DNA from: Clostridium_F caseinilyticum
Lineage (GTDB): Bacteria > Bacillota > Clostridia > Clostridiales > Clostridiaceae
DNA length: 64,000 nt
Assembly: GCF_046127645.1 (NCBI RefSeq)
Contig: NZ_CP175919.1
Reading direction: 5' to 3' (one strand)
The position numbers and the translations under genes are program-made. The notes beneath the pieces are model-generated. The model saw nothing but the letters and a program-made list of their open reading frames with translations. It had not been told where the DNA came from and did not search any database. Shown here in pieces: positions 43,384-52,743 of this stretch (positions within the stretch are counted from its first letter, which is position 1; each line of letters begins with the position of its first letter).

Positions 43384-43579
43384 TTTTATCACCTCAATAT
43401 ATAGTTTATACAGTTTGTTAATTTTTATTTAAAAAATTTAATTTTATTTAAAAATATAAAATATAAAAAATATAAAATTTTAGTTAAATATATAATTTCG
43501 CTTAAAATTAAGTTTGATTTAGAAATTTGTACATATTATAATATAATTTATAATATAAATTGTATTTGGAGGAATTTAG

Positions 43580-44404
43580 ATGATGCATCAAAAAGAAATT
43601 AATAAAGATGAGGCGTTAGATATAAAGTTATCATTATTAGAAAAAGATAAAGAAGTAATGTCAAATGTGCAAAGAGAAATACTTGAAGAAGAGTTAGATG
43701 AGTTAGTGCCTATAAAAGAAGGTGACATTAATGTAGCAGGGGTGTATGCTTATGATCTTGGGGATAAATATGAAGTTAAAGCTTATTTGAGAAATGGTAT
43801 AAATAAAGAAGTAAATTTTGAAAAGATTCCTTTTAAAATAATAAATTCTAAAGGTGAACTTTTGGCATCTCAAACATTTGATTTAGAGTCTATGGGAAAT
43901 ATTCCATCATGTGCTGCTAGACCATGGATTTTATATTTTGACAAAGAAAATGTCTTTGTGGATAAAATACCAGTAGATGATTGGAAACTAGTTTTCGATA
44001 ATTCTTTAAAGGCTGTTAGAAATTTAGATGTAGATATTGAAAACTTACCAGATGGAATTGATGCTGAGAGTAAAAAAGTTTATACAGATTTTTTAGAAGA
44101 CCTTCCAGCATTAAAAGAAGGAGAAGTAAGCTTTTCAAAATTTAGTATAGGTATAAATGAACAAGGGTATTTATTGGTTACTATAGTTATTAGAAATGGA
44201 TGCAACAAAGGAATAAATATAGAAAACTTACCTATGACTATTAGAAATGAAAAGGGAAACTTTGTTGTTTCAGAAGTATTTAAATTAGAAGATTTAAAAG
44301 TTAGCCCAATGAAAGCTAAAGTATGCAATTTTGCTTTTCCACTACAAATTAAAGAAAAAGCATCAATACCTCTAGATTCATGGAAGATAGAATATAATAT
44401 TTAA
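43580..44404 (+). CDS. SLAP-domain protein with two repeats
   Basis: A 274-residue soluble-looking protein made of two tandem modules (about 40-150 and 165-274) resembling the SLAP domain found in proteins linked to accessory secretion and surface layers. Each module has a VPIKEGDINVAGVYAYDLGD / LPALKEGEVSFSKFSIGINE opening, a LRNGINKEVNFEKIP / IRNGCNKGINIENLP middle and a W(I/K)L-type ending. No signal peptide is visible, so it may act in the cytoplasm or leave by another route. The ATG follows TTGGAGG. Monocistronic with a terminator at 44413. The family is fairly sure, the role unknown. Confidence 0.78.
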   Translation: MMHQKEINKDEALDIKLSLLEKDKEVMSNVQREILEEELDELVPIKEGDINVAGVYAYDLGDKYEVKAYLRNGINKEVNFEKIPFKIINSKGELLASQTFDLESMGNIPSCAARPWILYFDKENVFVDKIPVDDWKLVFDNSLKAVRNLDVDIENLPDGIDAESKKVYTDFLEDLPALKEGEVSFSKFSIGINEQGYLLVTIVIRNGCNKGINIENLPMTIRNEKGNFVVSEVFKLEDLKVSPMKAKVCNFAFPLQIKEKASIPLDSWKIEYNI

Positions 44405-44412
44405 TATAAGTA

Positions 44413-44445
44413 AAGGAACTGTTTGTATAAAGCAGTTCTTTTTTA
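44413..44445 (+). terminator. terminator of the SLAP gene
   Basis: AGGAACTG pairs with CAGTTCTT (one G-T pair) around an 11-base loop, followed by TTTTTATTT. Confidence 0.75.
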
Positions 44446-44820
44446 TTTAAGAAATTATCTTATATCTTACTTATATTCATAATAGATTTAATGATAAACA
44501 TAACAAGATATTAAATGGTGAGCTGCAGGTATAAAAGATAATCTTTTCTTTATTAAATAATTTAGATATTAATTTTCCATCTATAATAAAGCTAATTTTT
44601 GGATTTAGTTGTAGTATGATGTATAATTAAATTTTCAGCGGAAATTTTGTCCGATAAAGTTTTAGGAAAATCAAATAAGTTTTTGGTATTAATCTATATT
44701 GCTTTAGAAAAGATAGTTTATCCAAAATAAATTTAAATAATACCTAAAAATTCTAAGACTATAAACCTGATAGGTTTAGTTAGAAGTGTTAATAAAGTTT
44801 TTAGTAAAAGAGGTGCAAAA
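44446..44820. other. intergenic region, nothing recognised
   Basis: About 370 AT-rich bases with no credible ORF. A short inverted repeat around 44636-44656 (TTTTCAGCGGAAATTTTGTC) is the only structure, and it is weak. Confidence 0.3.
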
Positions 44821-45516
44821 ATGAAAGATATAATTTTAATGGGAGAAAAACACCAATATAATTTAAAAACTAAAAAAAGAAAAACTATTTCTATAAGAAT
44901 TGGTGAAGAATTTATTATAGAAGTTACAGCACCTTTGGGAACTAATGAATATACAATAGAGCAGGTTCTAAAAAAAGAGGAAAGATGGATTATAAAAAAA
45001 ATAAAAAAACTTAAAGAAGTAGAAAACTTTAATGGATATTATTATTTAGGTAAATTATATTGTTTAGAAGTTAAAGAGGTAAAGTCTTTATATTTTAAAT
45101 TAGAAATAGATAATGATAAATTTATTATTTATATAAATTCTGGAATCTTGCAAGAGAAAAGGGAGGAAATAATAAAAGATAATTTAGAAAAGTTTTATAA
45201 AGAAAAGGCTATAAAAGTATTAGAAGAAAGAACGGAGTATTATTCTAGCATATTAGGAATTAAGCCTAAAAATATAACAATAAAAAATCAGAAAACTTTG
45301 TGGGGAAGTTGTTCTTCTAAAGGAAATATAAATTACAATTATAAGATAGTTATGGCTCCTTTAAAAGTTTTGGATTATATAGTAGTTCATGAACTTTGTC
45401 ATTTAATACATATGAATCATTCTAAGAATTTTTGGAGTTTGGTCGAAAGTATAATACCTGATTGTAAGGAAAGAAGAAAGTGGCTTAAAGAAAATGGATA
45501 TAAACTTACAATTTAA
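44821..45516 (+). CDS. YgjP-like (DUF45/WLM) metallopeptidase-fold protein
   Basis: Zincin-like protein of the YgjP family, 231 residues. The N-terminal half is beta-rich and charged. The C-terminal half carries the zinc motif VVHELCHLIHMNHSKNFW near 190-208 (HExxH with a further His) and, before it, the family signature TLWGSCSSKGNINYNYKIV near 158-176. Relatives are found near restriction-modification and nucleic-acid genes; here the next gene encodes a single-stranded-DNA-binding protein. The substrate is not established for the family. The ATG follows AAAGAGGTG. Confidence 0.85.
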   Translation: MKDIILMGEKHQYNLKTKKRKTISIRIGEEFIIEVTAPLGTNEYTIEQVLKKEERWIIKKIKKLKEVENFNGYYYLGKLYCLEVKEVKSLYFKLEIDNDKFIIYINSGILQEKREEIIKDNLEKFYKEKAIKVLEERTEYYSSILGIKPKNITIKNQKTLWGSCSSKGNINYNYKIVMAPLKVLDYIVVHELCHLIHMNHSKNFWSLVESIIPDCKERRKWLKENGYKLTI

Positions 45517-45602
45517 TAGCTTTAATAGTTGTTTATGATTATTATCTCTAACAATGGATATAAATATAGATAGTAAAAAACTGTTGTTGTGGAGGTAGTA
45601 AT

Positions 45603-45941
45603 ATGAATAGAGTTATGCTTATAGGCAGATTGACTAAAGATGCAGAACTTAAGTATATAGAGGATAGAGATGTTTCTTTATTAAGATTTGTAATAGCTGT
45701 AAATAGATATTACAACAAAGAAAATTCTAAAACTGATTACATACCTATTGTGGTTTGGGGAAGGCATGCTGAAGCGATACATGATTATATGAATAAGGGA
45801 AAATTGATTAGCGTTGTAGGAAGAATACAGACTAGGAATTATGAGGATAAAAGTGGTAATAAAAGATATGGAATAGAGATAGTATCAAATGAAATAAAAT
45901 TTTTAGATCCTAAAAAAATAGATAAAGTCGTTAATAATTAG
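45603..45941 (+). CDS. single-stranded DNA-binding protein paralogue
   Basis: OB-fold SSB of 112 residues: MNRVMLIGRLTKDAELKYIE, then LLRFVIAVNRYYNK, YIPIVVWGRHAEAIHDYM and ISVVGRIQTRNYEDKSGNKRY, all classic SSB strands. It lacks the long acidic tail of the main replicative SSB, so it is probably a secondary copy (competence/recombination type). The ATG follows GGAGGTAG. Separated from the metallopeptidase gene by 86 bp, it may be co-transcribed. Confidence 0.9.
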   Translation: MNRVMLIGRLTKDAELKYIEDRDVSLLRFVIAVNRYYNKENSKTDYIPIVVWGRHAEAIHDYMNKGKLISVVGRIQTRNYEDKSGNKRYGIEIVSNEIKFLDPKKIDKVVNN

Positions 45942-45999
45942 ATATTTAGTTAAAAAAATAAAATTTTATTATATCCCTCTATGAATATTAAGGATAAGG

Positions 46000-46049
46000 T
46001 TATAAATTAATTTTATAGATGATTTTGTATTTATAAAATTAATTTATAA
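46000..46049 (+). other. AT-only hairpin upstream of the MntP-like gene
   Basis: TTATAAATTAATTTTATA pairs perfectly with TATAAAATTAATTTATAA across a 14-base loop. It is 18 bp long but purely A/T, so weak. It could end the ssb transcript or be a DNA-level site. There is no yybP-ykoY-like manganese riboswitch sequence in the leader. Confidence 0.4.
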
Positions 46050-46155
46050 TAAATAAAGTTATTTATGAAATAATTTTAATCGTTATAAAAACTTTACTTT
46101 ATATATATAAATAGTTAAGAAAGGATTTATTATTTGATATTAATAGGGGGATATG

Positions 46156-46707
46156 ATGGAAGTAGTAGAACTTTTTTTCTTAGCTTTGGCACTTTCTTTA
46201 GATGCATTTGGAATAATTTTATGTATAGGTATAAATAAAGATAGTACGTTGAAATCAATTATGACCTTTGTTTTTTCTTTTGGATTTTTCCAGTTTGCTC
46301 TTTCTTTTTTAGGTGGATACACTGGTATAAATTTTAATAAATATATATTCCCTATCCCAACTTTTGTAGGTGGATTAATAATAATAGTAATAGGAATATT
46401 AATGCTATTAGAGGGTTTTAATGAAAAGGAAAAAAGCATACTCTTGAATAAAAGTATGTATTTTATATTAGGTATTTCTGTTAGTATAGATGCATTGGTT
46501 ATAGGATTTACAACATTAAGTTATATTGGCGATTTGTTTTATTTGCTTACATGTTCTTTGTTTGTAGGGTTAATTACTGCAATAGTTTGTACTTTAGGAG
46601 CTATTTTATCTAAATATATTAAGAAAATATCTATAATCTCAAGTTACATAGATTATATAGGAGGAGTAATACTTATATTGGTTGGTTTAAAAATGTTATT
46701 TTTTTAA
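46156..46707 (+). CDS. MntP/YtaF-family cation efflux membrane protein
   Basis: A 183-residue membrane protein with six segments in two symmetric triplets, as in MntP manganese exporters and the sporulation protein YtaF. The conserved acidic membrane residues are in LALSLDAFGIILCIG near 10-24 and GISVSIDALVIGFTTL near 110-125. The ATG at 46156 is chosen over the one three bases earlier since AGGGGGA is too close to that one. A Fur-family regulator gene follows at once, supporting a metal-homeostasis role. Whether the ion is Mn2+ is inferred. Confidence 0.83.
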   Translation: MEVVELFFLALALSLDAFGIILCIGINKDSTLKSIMTFVFSFGFFQFALSFLGGYTGINFNKYIFPIPTFVGGLIIIVIGILMLLEGFNEKEKSILLNKSMYFILGISVSIDALVIGFTTLSYIGDLFYLLTCSLFVGLITAIVCTLGAILSKYIKKISIISSYIDYIGGVILILVGLKMLFF

Positions 46708-46770
46708 AATTATTAATAAGTATTGAGTTATGTTTACTAATTATTGTATTATTATCATAAGGTGATAATT

Positions 46771-47205
46771 ATGATGGAAGAGGATTTATTGAAGAAAAAT
46801 AATTTAAAGGTAACTAAAGGTAGGATAAATATTTTAAGTATACTTATAGGATCAACTTATTCTTTAGATGTAGAGGGTATATTTAAAAGGTTACAGGATA
46901 GAAATATAAATTTGGATTTATCTACTATATATAGAACATTAGAAGTTTTTGAAAATAAGGATTTAATAGAAAAATTTGATTTAGGAAATTCAAAATATAA
47001 TTTTAGATTTAAAAGAAAAAAGCATACTCACACAATACAGTGTAAAGTATGTCATAAAGAGGTACAAATAGAATGCCCTTTGTTTCATCTTGATGAAATA
47101 GTAAACAAAGAAACTGGATTTTCCAGTATTGATCATCATTTAAAAATAGAGGGTGTATGTGAAAATTGTAAGAAGTATAATTGTGAAAAAGAAAAAAAAG
47201 ATTAA
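46771..47205 (+). CDS. Fur-family metal-responsive regulator
   Basis: Transcriptional repressor of the Fur/Zur/PerR family, 144 residues. The N-terminal winged helix (NNLKVTKGRINILSILIGST, then YSLDVEGIFKRLQD and LSTIYRTLEVFENKDLIEKF) precedes a metal-binding half with HTHTIQCKVCHKEVQIECP and SIDHHLKIEGVCENCKKYNC. The CxxC pairs would hold structural zinc and the His cluster the sensing metal. The ATG at 46771 follows AGGTG. Lying 63 bp behind the MntP-like gene, it probably senses the metal that pump exports, or zinc. Its stop codon overlaps the convergent hypothetical gene by four bases. Confidence 0.9.
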   Translation: MMEEDLLKKNNLKVTKGRINILSILIGSTYSLDVEGIFKRLQDRNINLDLSTIYRTLEVFENKDLIEKFDLGNSKYNFRFKRKKHTHTIQCKVCHKEVQIECPLFHLDEIVNKETGFSSIDHHLKIEGVCENCKKYNCEKEKKD

Positions 47206-47549
47206 GGCATATTTGGAGTATTTTCTTTTGAAAGTTTATAATTTTCATATATTTTTTTCACTTTCCATGCTCCATTTTTGCTTTTAGTAAGAAATAAATT
47301 GTAGGATATATTTTTATGTGGTGAACTGTTACTAGTGCCATATACTTTTACCACAGCTATATTACCATCAGAAAAGGTTAGATTAAGGTTGGTAATAGAG
47401 TGCATTTTATATTTATTAAATAAACCATGAGTCATATGTTGCTCCACTACATAATTTAAGTCTTTATTTTTGTAAACTTTATATTTGTAGCTTAGTGGTA
47501 GAAACAATAAAAACAAAATACATATTATTAATATTAATTTTTTTTTCAA
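47202..47549 (-). CDS. membrane-anchored or secreted hypothetical protein
   Basis: No family recognised. The 115-residue product starts MKKKLILIICILFLLFLPLS (anchor or signal), followed by a small beta-rich domain ending SKNGAWKVKKIYENYKL, a pattern seen in many NTF2-like secreted proteins, then a polar tail. The start is TTG at 47549 with GGGAGG seven bases before it. The end overlaps the stop codon of the Fur-family gene, and no hairpin separates the convergent pair. Confidence 0.65.
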   Translation of the reverse strand: MKKKLILIICILFLLFLPLSYKYKVYKNKDLNYVVEQHMTHGLFNKYKMHSITNLNLTFSDGNIAVVKVYGTSNSSPHKNISYNLFLTKSKNGAWKVKKIYENYKLSKENTPNMP

Positions 47550-47816
47550 AACAGACCTCCCTATATCTATAATACAATATAATTTTACCTTAATTTCAAA
47601 TAAAAGTAAATAAATACATATATTTAAATCCTACCTTAAGCATAGTTTGAAGTTATACGAATATATTAGAGTGTTTATTTTTTATTAAACAAACTAATTT
47701 TAAATAATATTAATTTTACTATAGAGTAGTTTTATAAAATATAAATAGCAATGTTTTTTTAATTGTATTTGTCATATTTTAGGCGGATTAATATAGGTTA
47801 TGAGGTGTTTATTATA

Positions 47817-48869
47817 ATGCGACTTGAATTTATTAATAGAGTTAAAGAAAATGATGTTTTAGGAAGACATATTTTTTCAGAAGATGGACAAGTTTTACTT
47901 AAATCGGGTATCAAATTAACGGGAAATTACATAAAAAAATTAAAAAATTTAGGTGTTTTTTATGTTTACATTCGTGATGAAAGATTAGAAGATGTAGTAA
48001 TAGATGACCCTAAATTAATGCAACTAAAGCAAACTACTATGAAATCTATGACTGAAATTATGAAGAACATACATGATTTTAATGGTAAAAGTTTGAAAAA
48101 ATCCTTTAACCAAGTAGAAGAAATGATAGATTATATAATAGATATGGGTGACGTAAATAGAAGTCTTTATGATATTAAAACCTATGATAATTATACATAT
48201 GTACATAGCTTAGATACATGTATAATGACTACATTTATAGGTTTATCCAGTGGATTAACTGAAAAAGAGCTAAAGGAGGTAGGTATAGGAGCAATACTTC
48301 ATGATATAGGAAAAACTCGAATATCTAATAAAATAATAAATAAAGAAGGTCCTTTAACAGATGAAGAATTTAAGGAAATAAAAAAACATCCTATTTATGG
48401 AAGTGAAATATTAAAAAAAGATTTTACAATGTCGGATACAGTTATAAAAATAGTAGAACAACATCATGAAAGAATAGATGGAAAAGGATATCCTTATGGG
48501 CTTAAAAGAAATGAGATTTCTAGATATGCAAAGCTAGTTTCTATATGTGATGTATATGATGCCATTAGTAATGATAGGTGTTACAGGAAAAAATTTACGC
48601 CTAATGATGCCTATGAGCTTATATTATCTGGTTCGGGAACTATGTTTGATGAACAATTAGTTAGATCTTTTAAAAATACTTTTGCAATATATCCTTTAGG
48701 TTGTAGGGTTAGATTGTCAAGTGGAGAAGAAGGGTATGTAATAAATCAAAACAAGGGCTTCCCAGATAGGCCTATAATTAGAATATTTAAAGATAATGAC
48801 ATTCAATATTTTAATGAAATAAATTTGCTAAGAAATCCTAATATGGTTATAAAATCCATAGTTATGTAA
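47817..48869 (+). CDS. HD-GYP cyclic-di-GMP phosphodiesterase
   Basis: HD-GYP proteins hydrolyse c-di-GMP, often to GMP. The 350 residues have an N-terminal region (about 1-60) with the fold seen ahead of HD-GYP domains (LGRHIFSEDGQVLLKSGIKL) and a central catalytic domain. Key residues are the metal HD in ILHDIGKTRI near 160-170, EQHHERIDGKGYPYGL near 218-233 (the GYP loop) and ICDVYDAISNDRCYRK near 245. The last 60 residues form a small beta domain. The ATG at 47817 is chosen because GAGGTG lies nine bases upstream. No membrane or sensor domain is visible. Confidence 0.9.
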   Translation: MRLEFINRVKENDVLGRHIFSEDGQVLLKSGIKLTGNYIKKLKNLGVFYVYIRDERLEDVVIDDPKLMQLKQTTMKSMTEIMKNIHDFNGKSLKKSFNQVEEMIDYIIDMGDVNRSLYDIKTYDNYTYVHSLDTCIMTTFIGLSSGLTEKELKEVGIGAILHDIGKTRISNKIINKEGPLTDEEFKEIKKHPIYGSEILKKDFTMSDTVIKIVEQHHERIDGKGYPYGLKRNEISRYAKLVSICDVYDAISNDRCYRKKFTPNDAYELILSGSGTMFDEQLVRSFKNTFAIYPLGCRVRLSSGEEGYVINQNKGFPDRPIIRIFKDNDIQYFNEINLLRNPNMVIKSIVM

Positions 48870-49001
48870 AGATTGTTATAAGCACAGCATAAAATTTAAA
48901 TTACATATTGTACTTATACATATAATAATATATATTGGTTAATATAAACAAATATTTTTTAATAGTGTCTAAAGAATAATAATTATTTTTATTAGGAAGT
49001 G

Positions 49002-50018
49002 ATGGATATAGATAAATTTATAAAAGACATTATAGAAAAACTTATTAGAGAAAATAATTATAGGGTTATGGAAATAAGTACTAATGCGGGACTAGAAAGT
49101 AGCTGGATAGCTGTTAATGAAAAAGAAGATTTTTATGATGTACTAATTTTTTCTAGTAATTTAGCAATAAAAGATTTAAATAGGAAATATATAAAAGAAT
49201 ATATTCAATCTTTATTTATAAATAAGCCTATAAATTTAAATATAGCTGTATTAATAGATAAAGAGATAGATAGTTCTTTAATTAATTTTTTAGATATTAA
49301 TTTAATTAAAGATATTTCTTTTGTTCTAGATTATAACAATAGAAGTATAGTATATGCAGGAGAAGGAACTAGAAGCATTGTAGAGGACATAGTGAAAGTT
49401 CCAAAAGAAAAGGAAAATATTTATTATAAGGAAAATAATATAGATAGTCATGAAAAAGCAGCTATTACTAAAATAATAATAGGAATAAATATTTTTATGT
49501 ATTTAATAACAGCTTTTTTATCAAAAAGTATATTAAGTAGTGACATTAGAGTATTGGTATTTTTAGGGGCAAAAGCAAATTCTTTTATAAATAATGGTGA
49601 GTATTACAGGCTAATAACGTCCATGTTTTTACATGGAGGGTTAATACACTTAGCATTAAATATGTATGCATTAAATTCTATAGGACCTTTAATAGAAAAT
49701 TATTTTGGTAAAGTAAAATATTTAATTATTTATTTTATATCAGGAATATTAAGTTCTTATTTTAGTTATTTATTTTCTCCTTCAGTTTCTATAGGAGCTT
49801 CAGGAGCTATATTTGGTGTATTAGGAGCTACTTTAATAATAGCCTACAAAAATAGGAAAAGAGGAGGAAAAGAATTTTTAAATAATATAATATCAGTTAT
49901 AGTTGTTAACTTAATATTAGGCTTTTCTATCCCCAATGTGGATAACTTTGGACACATTGGTGGACTAATTGGAGGAATAATTGTAACACTTATTTTAATA
50001 AATACATTAGAACGGTAA
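49002..50018 (+). CDS. rhomboid-family intramembrane serine protease
   Basis: Membrane protease of 338 residues. An N-terminal soluble domain (about 1-145) of the kind seen in Firmicute rhomboids is followed by six or seven membrane segments. The catalytic Ser is in SIGASGAIFGVLGA near 265 (GxSG) and the catalytic His in NFGHIGGLIGGIIV near 315. The loop HGGLIHLALNMYALNSIGPL near 210-230 also fits. The ATG at 49002 and the GTG just before it are both near AGGAAG; I take the ATG. It is monocistronic, followed by the structured element at 50133. The substrate is unknown. Confidence 0.88.
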   Translation: MDIDKFIKDIIEKLIRENNYRVMEISTNAGLESSWIAVNEKEDFYDVLIFSSNLAIKDLNRKYIKEYIQSLFINKPINLNIAVLIDKEIDSSLINFLDINLIKDISFVLDYNNRSIVYAGEGTRSIVEDIVKVPKEKENIYYKENNIDSHEKAAITKIIIGINIFMYLITAFLSKSILSSDIRVLVFLGAKANSFINNGEYYRLITSMFLHGGLIHLALNMYALNSIGPLIENYFGKVKYLIIYFISGILSSYFSYLFSPSVSIGASGAIFGVLGATLIIAYKNRKRGGKEFLNNIISVIVVNLILGFSIPNVDNFGHIGGLIGGIIVTLILINTLER

Positions 50019-50132
50019 AATAAGTAATTGAAAATATTAAAAATGAAGTATAAATAAAAGGAAACAATAAATAGATTTAATCTTAATATAATAAATAGAA
50101 ATAATACATGCAATAAGCATATAGATAAGCTA

Positions 50133-50264
50133 TAGGAGTTCTAAATTTGATAGAATCAAAAATTTTTGTAATTTCTCACAAGATGTGAGGGACCAGTATT
50201 AAAGCCAAAGATGGTGAATCTACTGGGTAAAAATTTTTAATGAAATCAAATTCAGAACTCCTTA
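50133..50264. other. long structured element (three-way-junction-like) between convergent genes
   Basis: Outer arms of about 35 bases (TAGGAGTTCTAAATTTGAT..., and ...AATCAAATTCAGAACTCCTTA) pair with a few mismatches. They enclose two inner hairpins, CTCAC/GTGAG and CCAGT...ACTGG, the second with a 24-base loop. It lies between the rhomboid and chemoreceptor stop codons. It could be a shared terminator, but is too elaborate for a simple one. Confidence 0.6.
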
Positions 50265-50348
50265 GCAAAATTAGATGAATATAAATGTACTATTTTTTAT
50301 TTATAGCTTTAAAATTAAATCTATTTACATTCTCAACTATTTTATTAT

Positions 50349-52403
50349 TTAAAGTTTAAATATACTTATACTTTTTTCAAATTTTATAGCCATTTCAGAA
50401 AGTTTATTTGAGACTTCAGCTACTTCTTTCATTATAGCTGTTTGTTCTTCAGCAGAAGCGGCTACGTTTTGTGAATTACTACTAGATTCTTTTATTATTG
50501 AGTTTATTTTTTCTAAAGAATTTACAACAGTTTCAGTACTAGCAGTTATTTCTTCTACTACTGCAGATAAATCCTGCATTTCTCTAGATACTTTATCGAT
50601 ATCAGATAGTATGCTTCCAAAAGAGTTTTTAGTATTTTCTACTATTACTATTCCTTCATTAACATTGCTGGTTTCAATTTTCATAGAGTTAACTACTTTT
50701 GTAATATCATTTTGAACTTCTTTTATAATATTTCCAATGCTTCCAGCGGATTTAGAAGATTCTTCAGCTAATTTTCTTACTTCTTCTGCTACTACAGCAA
50801 AGCCTTTACCAGCTTCTCCAGCACGAGCTGCTTCTATAGCTGCATTTAGTGCTAATAAATTTGTTTGTTCTGAAATAGATGTTATTAAGGAAACTATCTC
50901 ATCTATATTATTTGATTTTTCTTCTAAAGAATTTACAATATTTGTAGAATCTGTTACGCTTTTTTCTATATCTTTCATTTTATTTATGGCTGTAGATACT
51001 GTTTTGTCACCCTCTTCAACTTTTTTATAAGTAGCTATAGAATAGTTAGTAACAGATTGAACGTTATTAGATATTTGTTCCATTCCATTATATATTTCTT
51101 CTAAGTTTTTAACAGATTCTTGAGAAGATTTTGATTCATTTTCACTTCCAGCTGCTATATCAGATATAGATTGAGCTATTTGATCTGAGGCACTTTGCGT
51201 TTGCTCAGCACTGGCTGACAATTCTTCTGACATAGAAACTATATCTTTAAGGCTTATATTAAAATTACTAATTACATTATTTAAATTATCTTTCATATTG
51301 TTTAAATTTTTCCCCATAGCCCCTAATTCGTCCTTGCTATTTATGGATAATGATTTAGTTAAATCTCCATTAGAAATATTTTCAGAGAAGACATTAACTC
51401 TATTTATATTATTAGTTATGTAATTACTAAACCATAAAATAAATGAAATTATTAAAACTATAGCAATTAATATAAATATTATGCTTTTTATTAAAAGTTG
51501 TCTTAAAGGAGCATTAACTTCTGATTGTTCTATTGATAATGCTATAATCCAACCAGTTTCAGGTATAGAATCGTAATAAACTAGTTGTTTTACACCATTT
51601 TCTTCATATTCGCCTATACCCTTTTTATTGGACAACATTTCTTTTCCTAAAGTAGCTATACTACTGTTATTATCCTTTGTGATATCAACTTTCATAATCT
51701 TATCTTTATTAGGATGAGCTAAGTAATTACCATTATTATCTAATAATATAGCTTGTCCTGTTTTACCGAATTTTAAGTCAGATACCATCTTTTGTAGATG
51801 ATTTAAGTTTATATCAGCAGTAGATATTCCGATAATATTTCCTTGCTTATCTTTAAAAGGAGCGTAAGCTGTTACAATCATTGTATTATTAATAGTATCT
51901 AAATAAGGAATAGACCATGTGGATAAAGCATTAGAAGATTTGAAAGTTTTATACCAACTTTGACTTGTATAATCATATGAAGCATTATTATACTTATCAC
52001 TATATATTACTTTATCCCCATCTCTAAAATAATAAGGTCCAAAAAATTTCTCTTTAGGGTTAACCTTATAAGGTTCAAACCACAAACCTGCACCATAGGT
52101 TTCAGCATTAGTTTTTATAAAGTTTTGTAGAAGATTTTTATAAGTATCTGGTGGCATAATATCTTTTGAAGACTCTACAGTTTTAGAAAGAGTTTCAGCA
52201 ATTTTTTTATGTGTTAATAATGATTTTTCTATATGTTCACTTAAGGATTTAGCCTGTATTTTCATTTTATTTTCTATTTCACTAGAAATTATTTTTTTAG
52301 AATTACCATAACTCATAATAGATAAAAAACACATAAATAGTATTGTAAGTGGTAGAATAGTACATAAAATTAAAGTTTTAATACTTTTGAAATTAAACTT
52401 CAT
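50349..52403 (-). CDS. methyl-accepting chemotaxis protein with extracellular Cache-type sensor
   Basis: Transmembrane chemoreceptor of 684 residues. Segments at about 10-30 and 300-322 bracket a periplasmic-side sensor with double-Cache features (GLWFEPYKVNPKEKFFGPYY, SWYKTFKSSNALSTWSIPYL, GISTADINLNHLQKMVSDLK). HAMP follows, then the long helical signalling domain with the hairpin tip SEQTNLLALNAAIEAARAGE near 500. That region controls the CheA kinase. The start is ATG after AGGAGG. The ligand is unknown. A second, truncated copy lies just upstream on the same strand. Confidence 0.95.
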   Translation of the reverse strand: MKFNFKSIKTLILCTILPLTILFMCFLSIMSYGNSKKIISSEIENKMKIQAKSLSEHIEKSLLTHKKIAETLSKTVESSKDIMPPDTYKNLLQNFIKTNAETYGAGLWFEPYKVNPKEKFFGPYYFRDGDKVIYSDKYNNASYDYTSQSWYKTFKSSNALSTWSIPYLDTINNTMIVTAYAPFKDKQGNIIGISTADINLNHLQKMVSDLKFGKTGQAILLDNNGNYLAHPNKDKIMKVDITKDNNSSIATLGKEMLSNKKGIGEYEENGVKQLVYYDSIPETGWIIALSIEQSEVNAPLRQLLIKSIIFILIAIVLIISFILWFSNYITNNINRVNVFSENISNGDLTKSLSINSKDELGAMGKNLNNMKDNLNNVISNFNISLKDIVSMSEELSASAEQTQSASDQIAQSISDIAAGSENESKSSQESVKNLEEIYNGMEQISNNVQSVTNYSIATYKKVEEGDKTVSTAINKMKDIEKSVTDSTNIVNSLEEKSNNIDEIVSLITSISEQTNLLALNAAIEAARAGEAGKGFAVVAEEVRKLAEESSKSAGSIGNIIKEVQNDITKVVNSMKIETSNVNEGIVIVENTKNSFGSILSDIDKVSREMQDLSAVVEEITASTETVVNSLEKINSIIKESSSNSQNVAASAEEQTAIMKEVAEVSNKLSEMAIKFEKSISIFKL

Positions 52404-52610
52404 TTTAAAACCTCCTTTATATAAAGTTTATTTTGTAATAATAATTTAAGCCGTAAAGATAATTATACAATACATATAATGACATAAACAAGAAAAATGT
52501 CAATAATTGAAATTATTAACCACCAATACCATAAAAATGGGTGCTAATATAATTAACGATATTAATACAGCTAATTTAAAATAAAAGCTAATTTTAAGGG
52601 AAATAAATCT

Positions 52611-52656
52611 ACTTTGAAGAAGATGAGAGTATTAAAGGGGATAGTCATGGGATAAA
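52611..52656. repeat. family C dispersed element, partial copy 3
   Basis: ACTTTGAAGAAGATGAGAG then TATTAAAGGGGATAGTCATG and GGATAAA match 34090-34140 in the same order with few changes. It abuts the hairpin at 52654. Confidence 0.5.
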
Positions 52657-52727
52657 AAACCACCAGAGTTTTGAACAGCCCTGTCTACTTTACAGGGGGT
52701 GATTGTCCAAAACTCTGGTGGTTTTTT
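52654..52727 (-). terminator. long hairpin after the truncated chemoreceptor copy
   Basis: A perfect 20-bp stem (52654-52673 with 52708-52727; core CCACCAGAGTTTTG) encloses an inner hairpin CCCTGT/ACAGGG. On the reverse strand it ends in TTTTTTA, a good terminator for the truncated receptor gene. Confidence 0.75.
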
Positions 52728-52743
52728 ATTAATAAATTCTAGA

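Noticed and set aside
45942..46155. Manganese (yybP-ykoY) riboswitch ahead of the MntP-like gene
   Set aside because: The conserved GGGGAG-type core and paired helices are not present; only an AT-only hairpin is seen.
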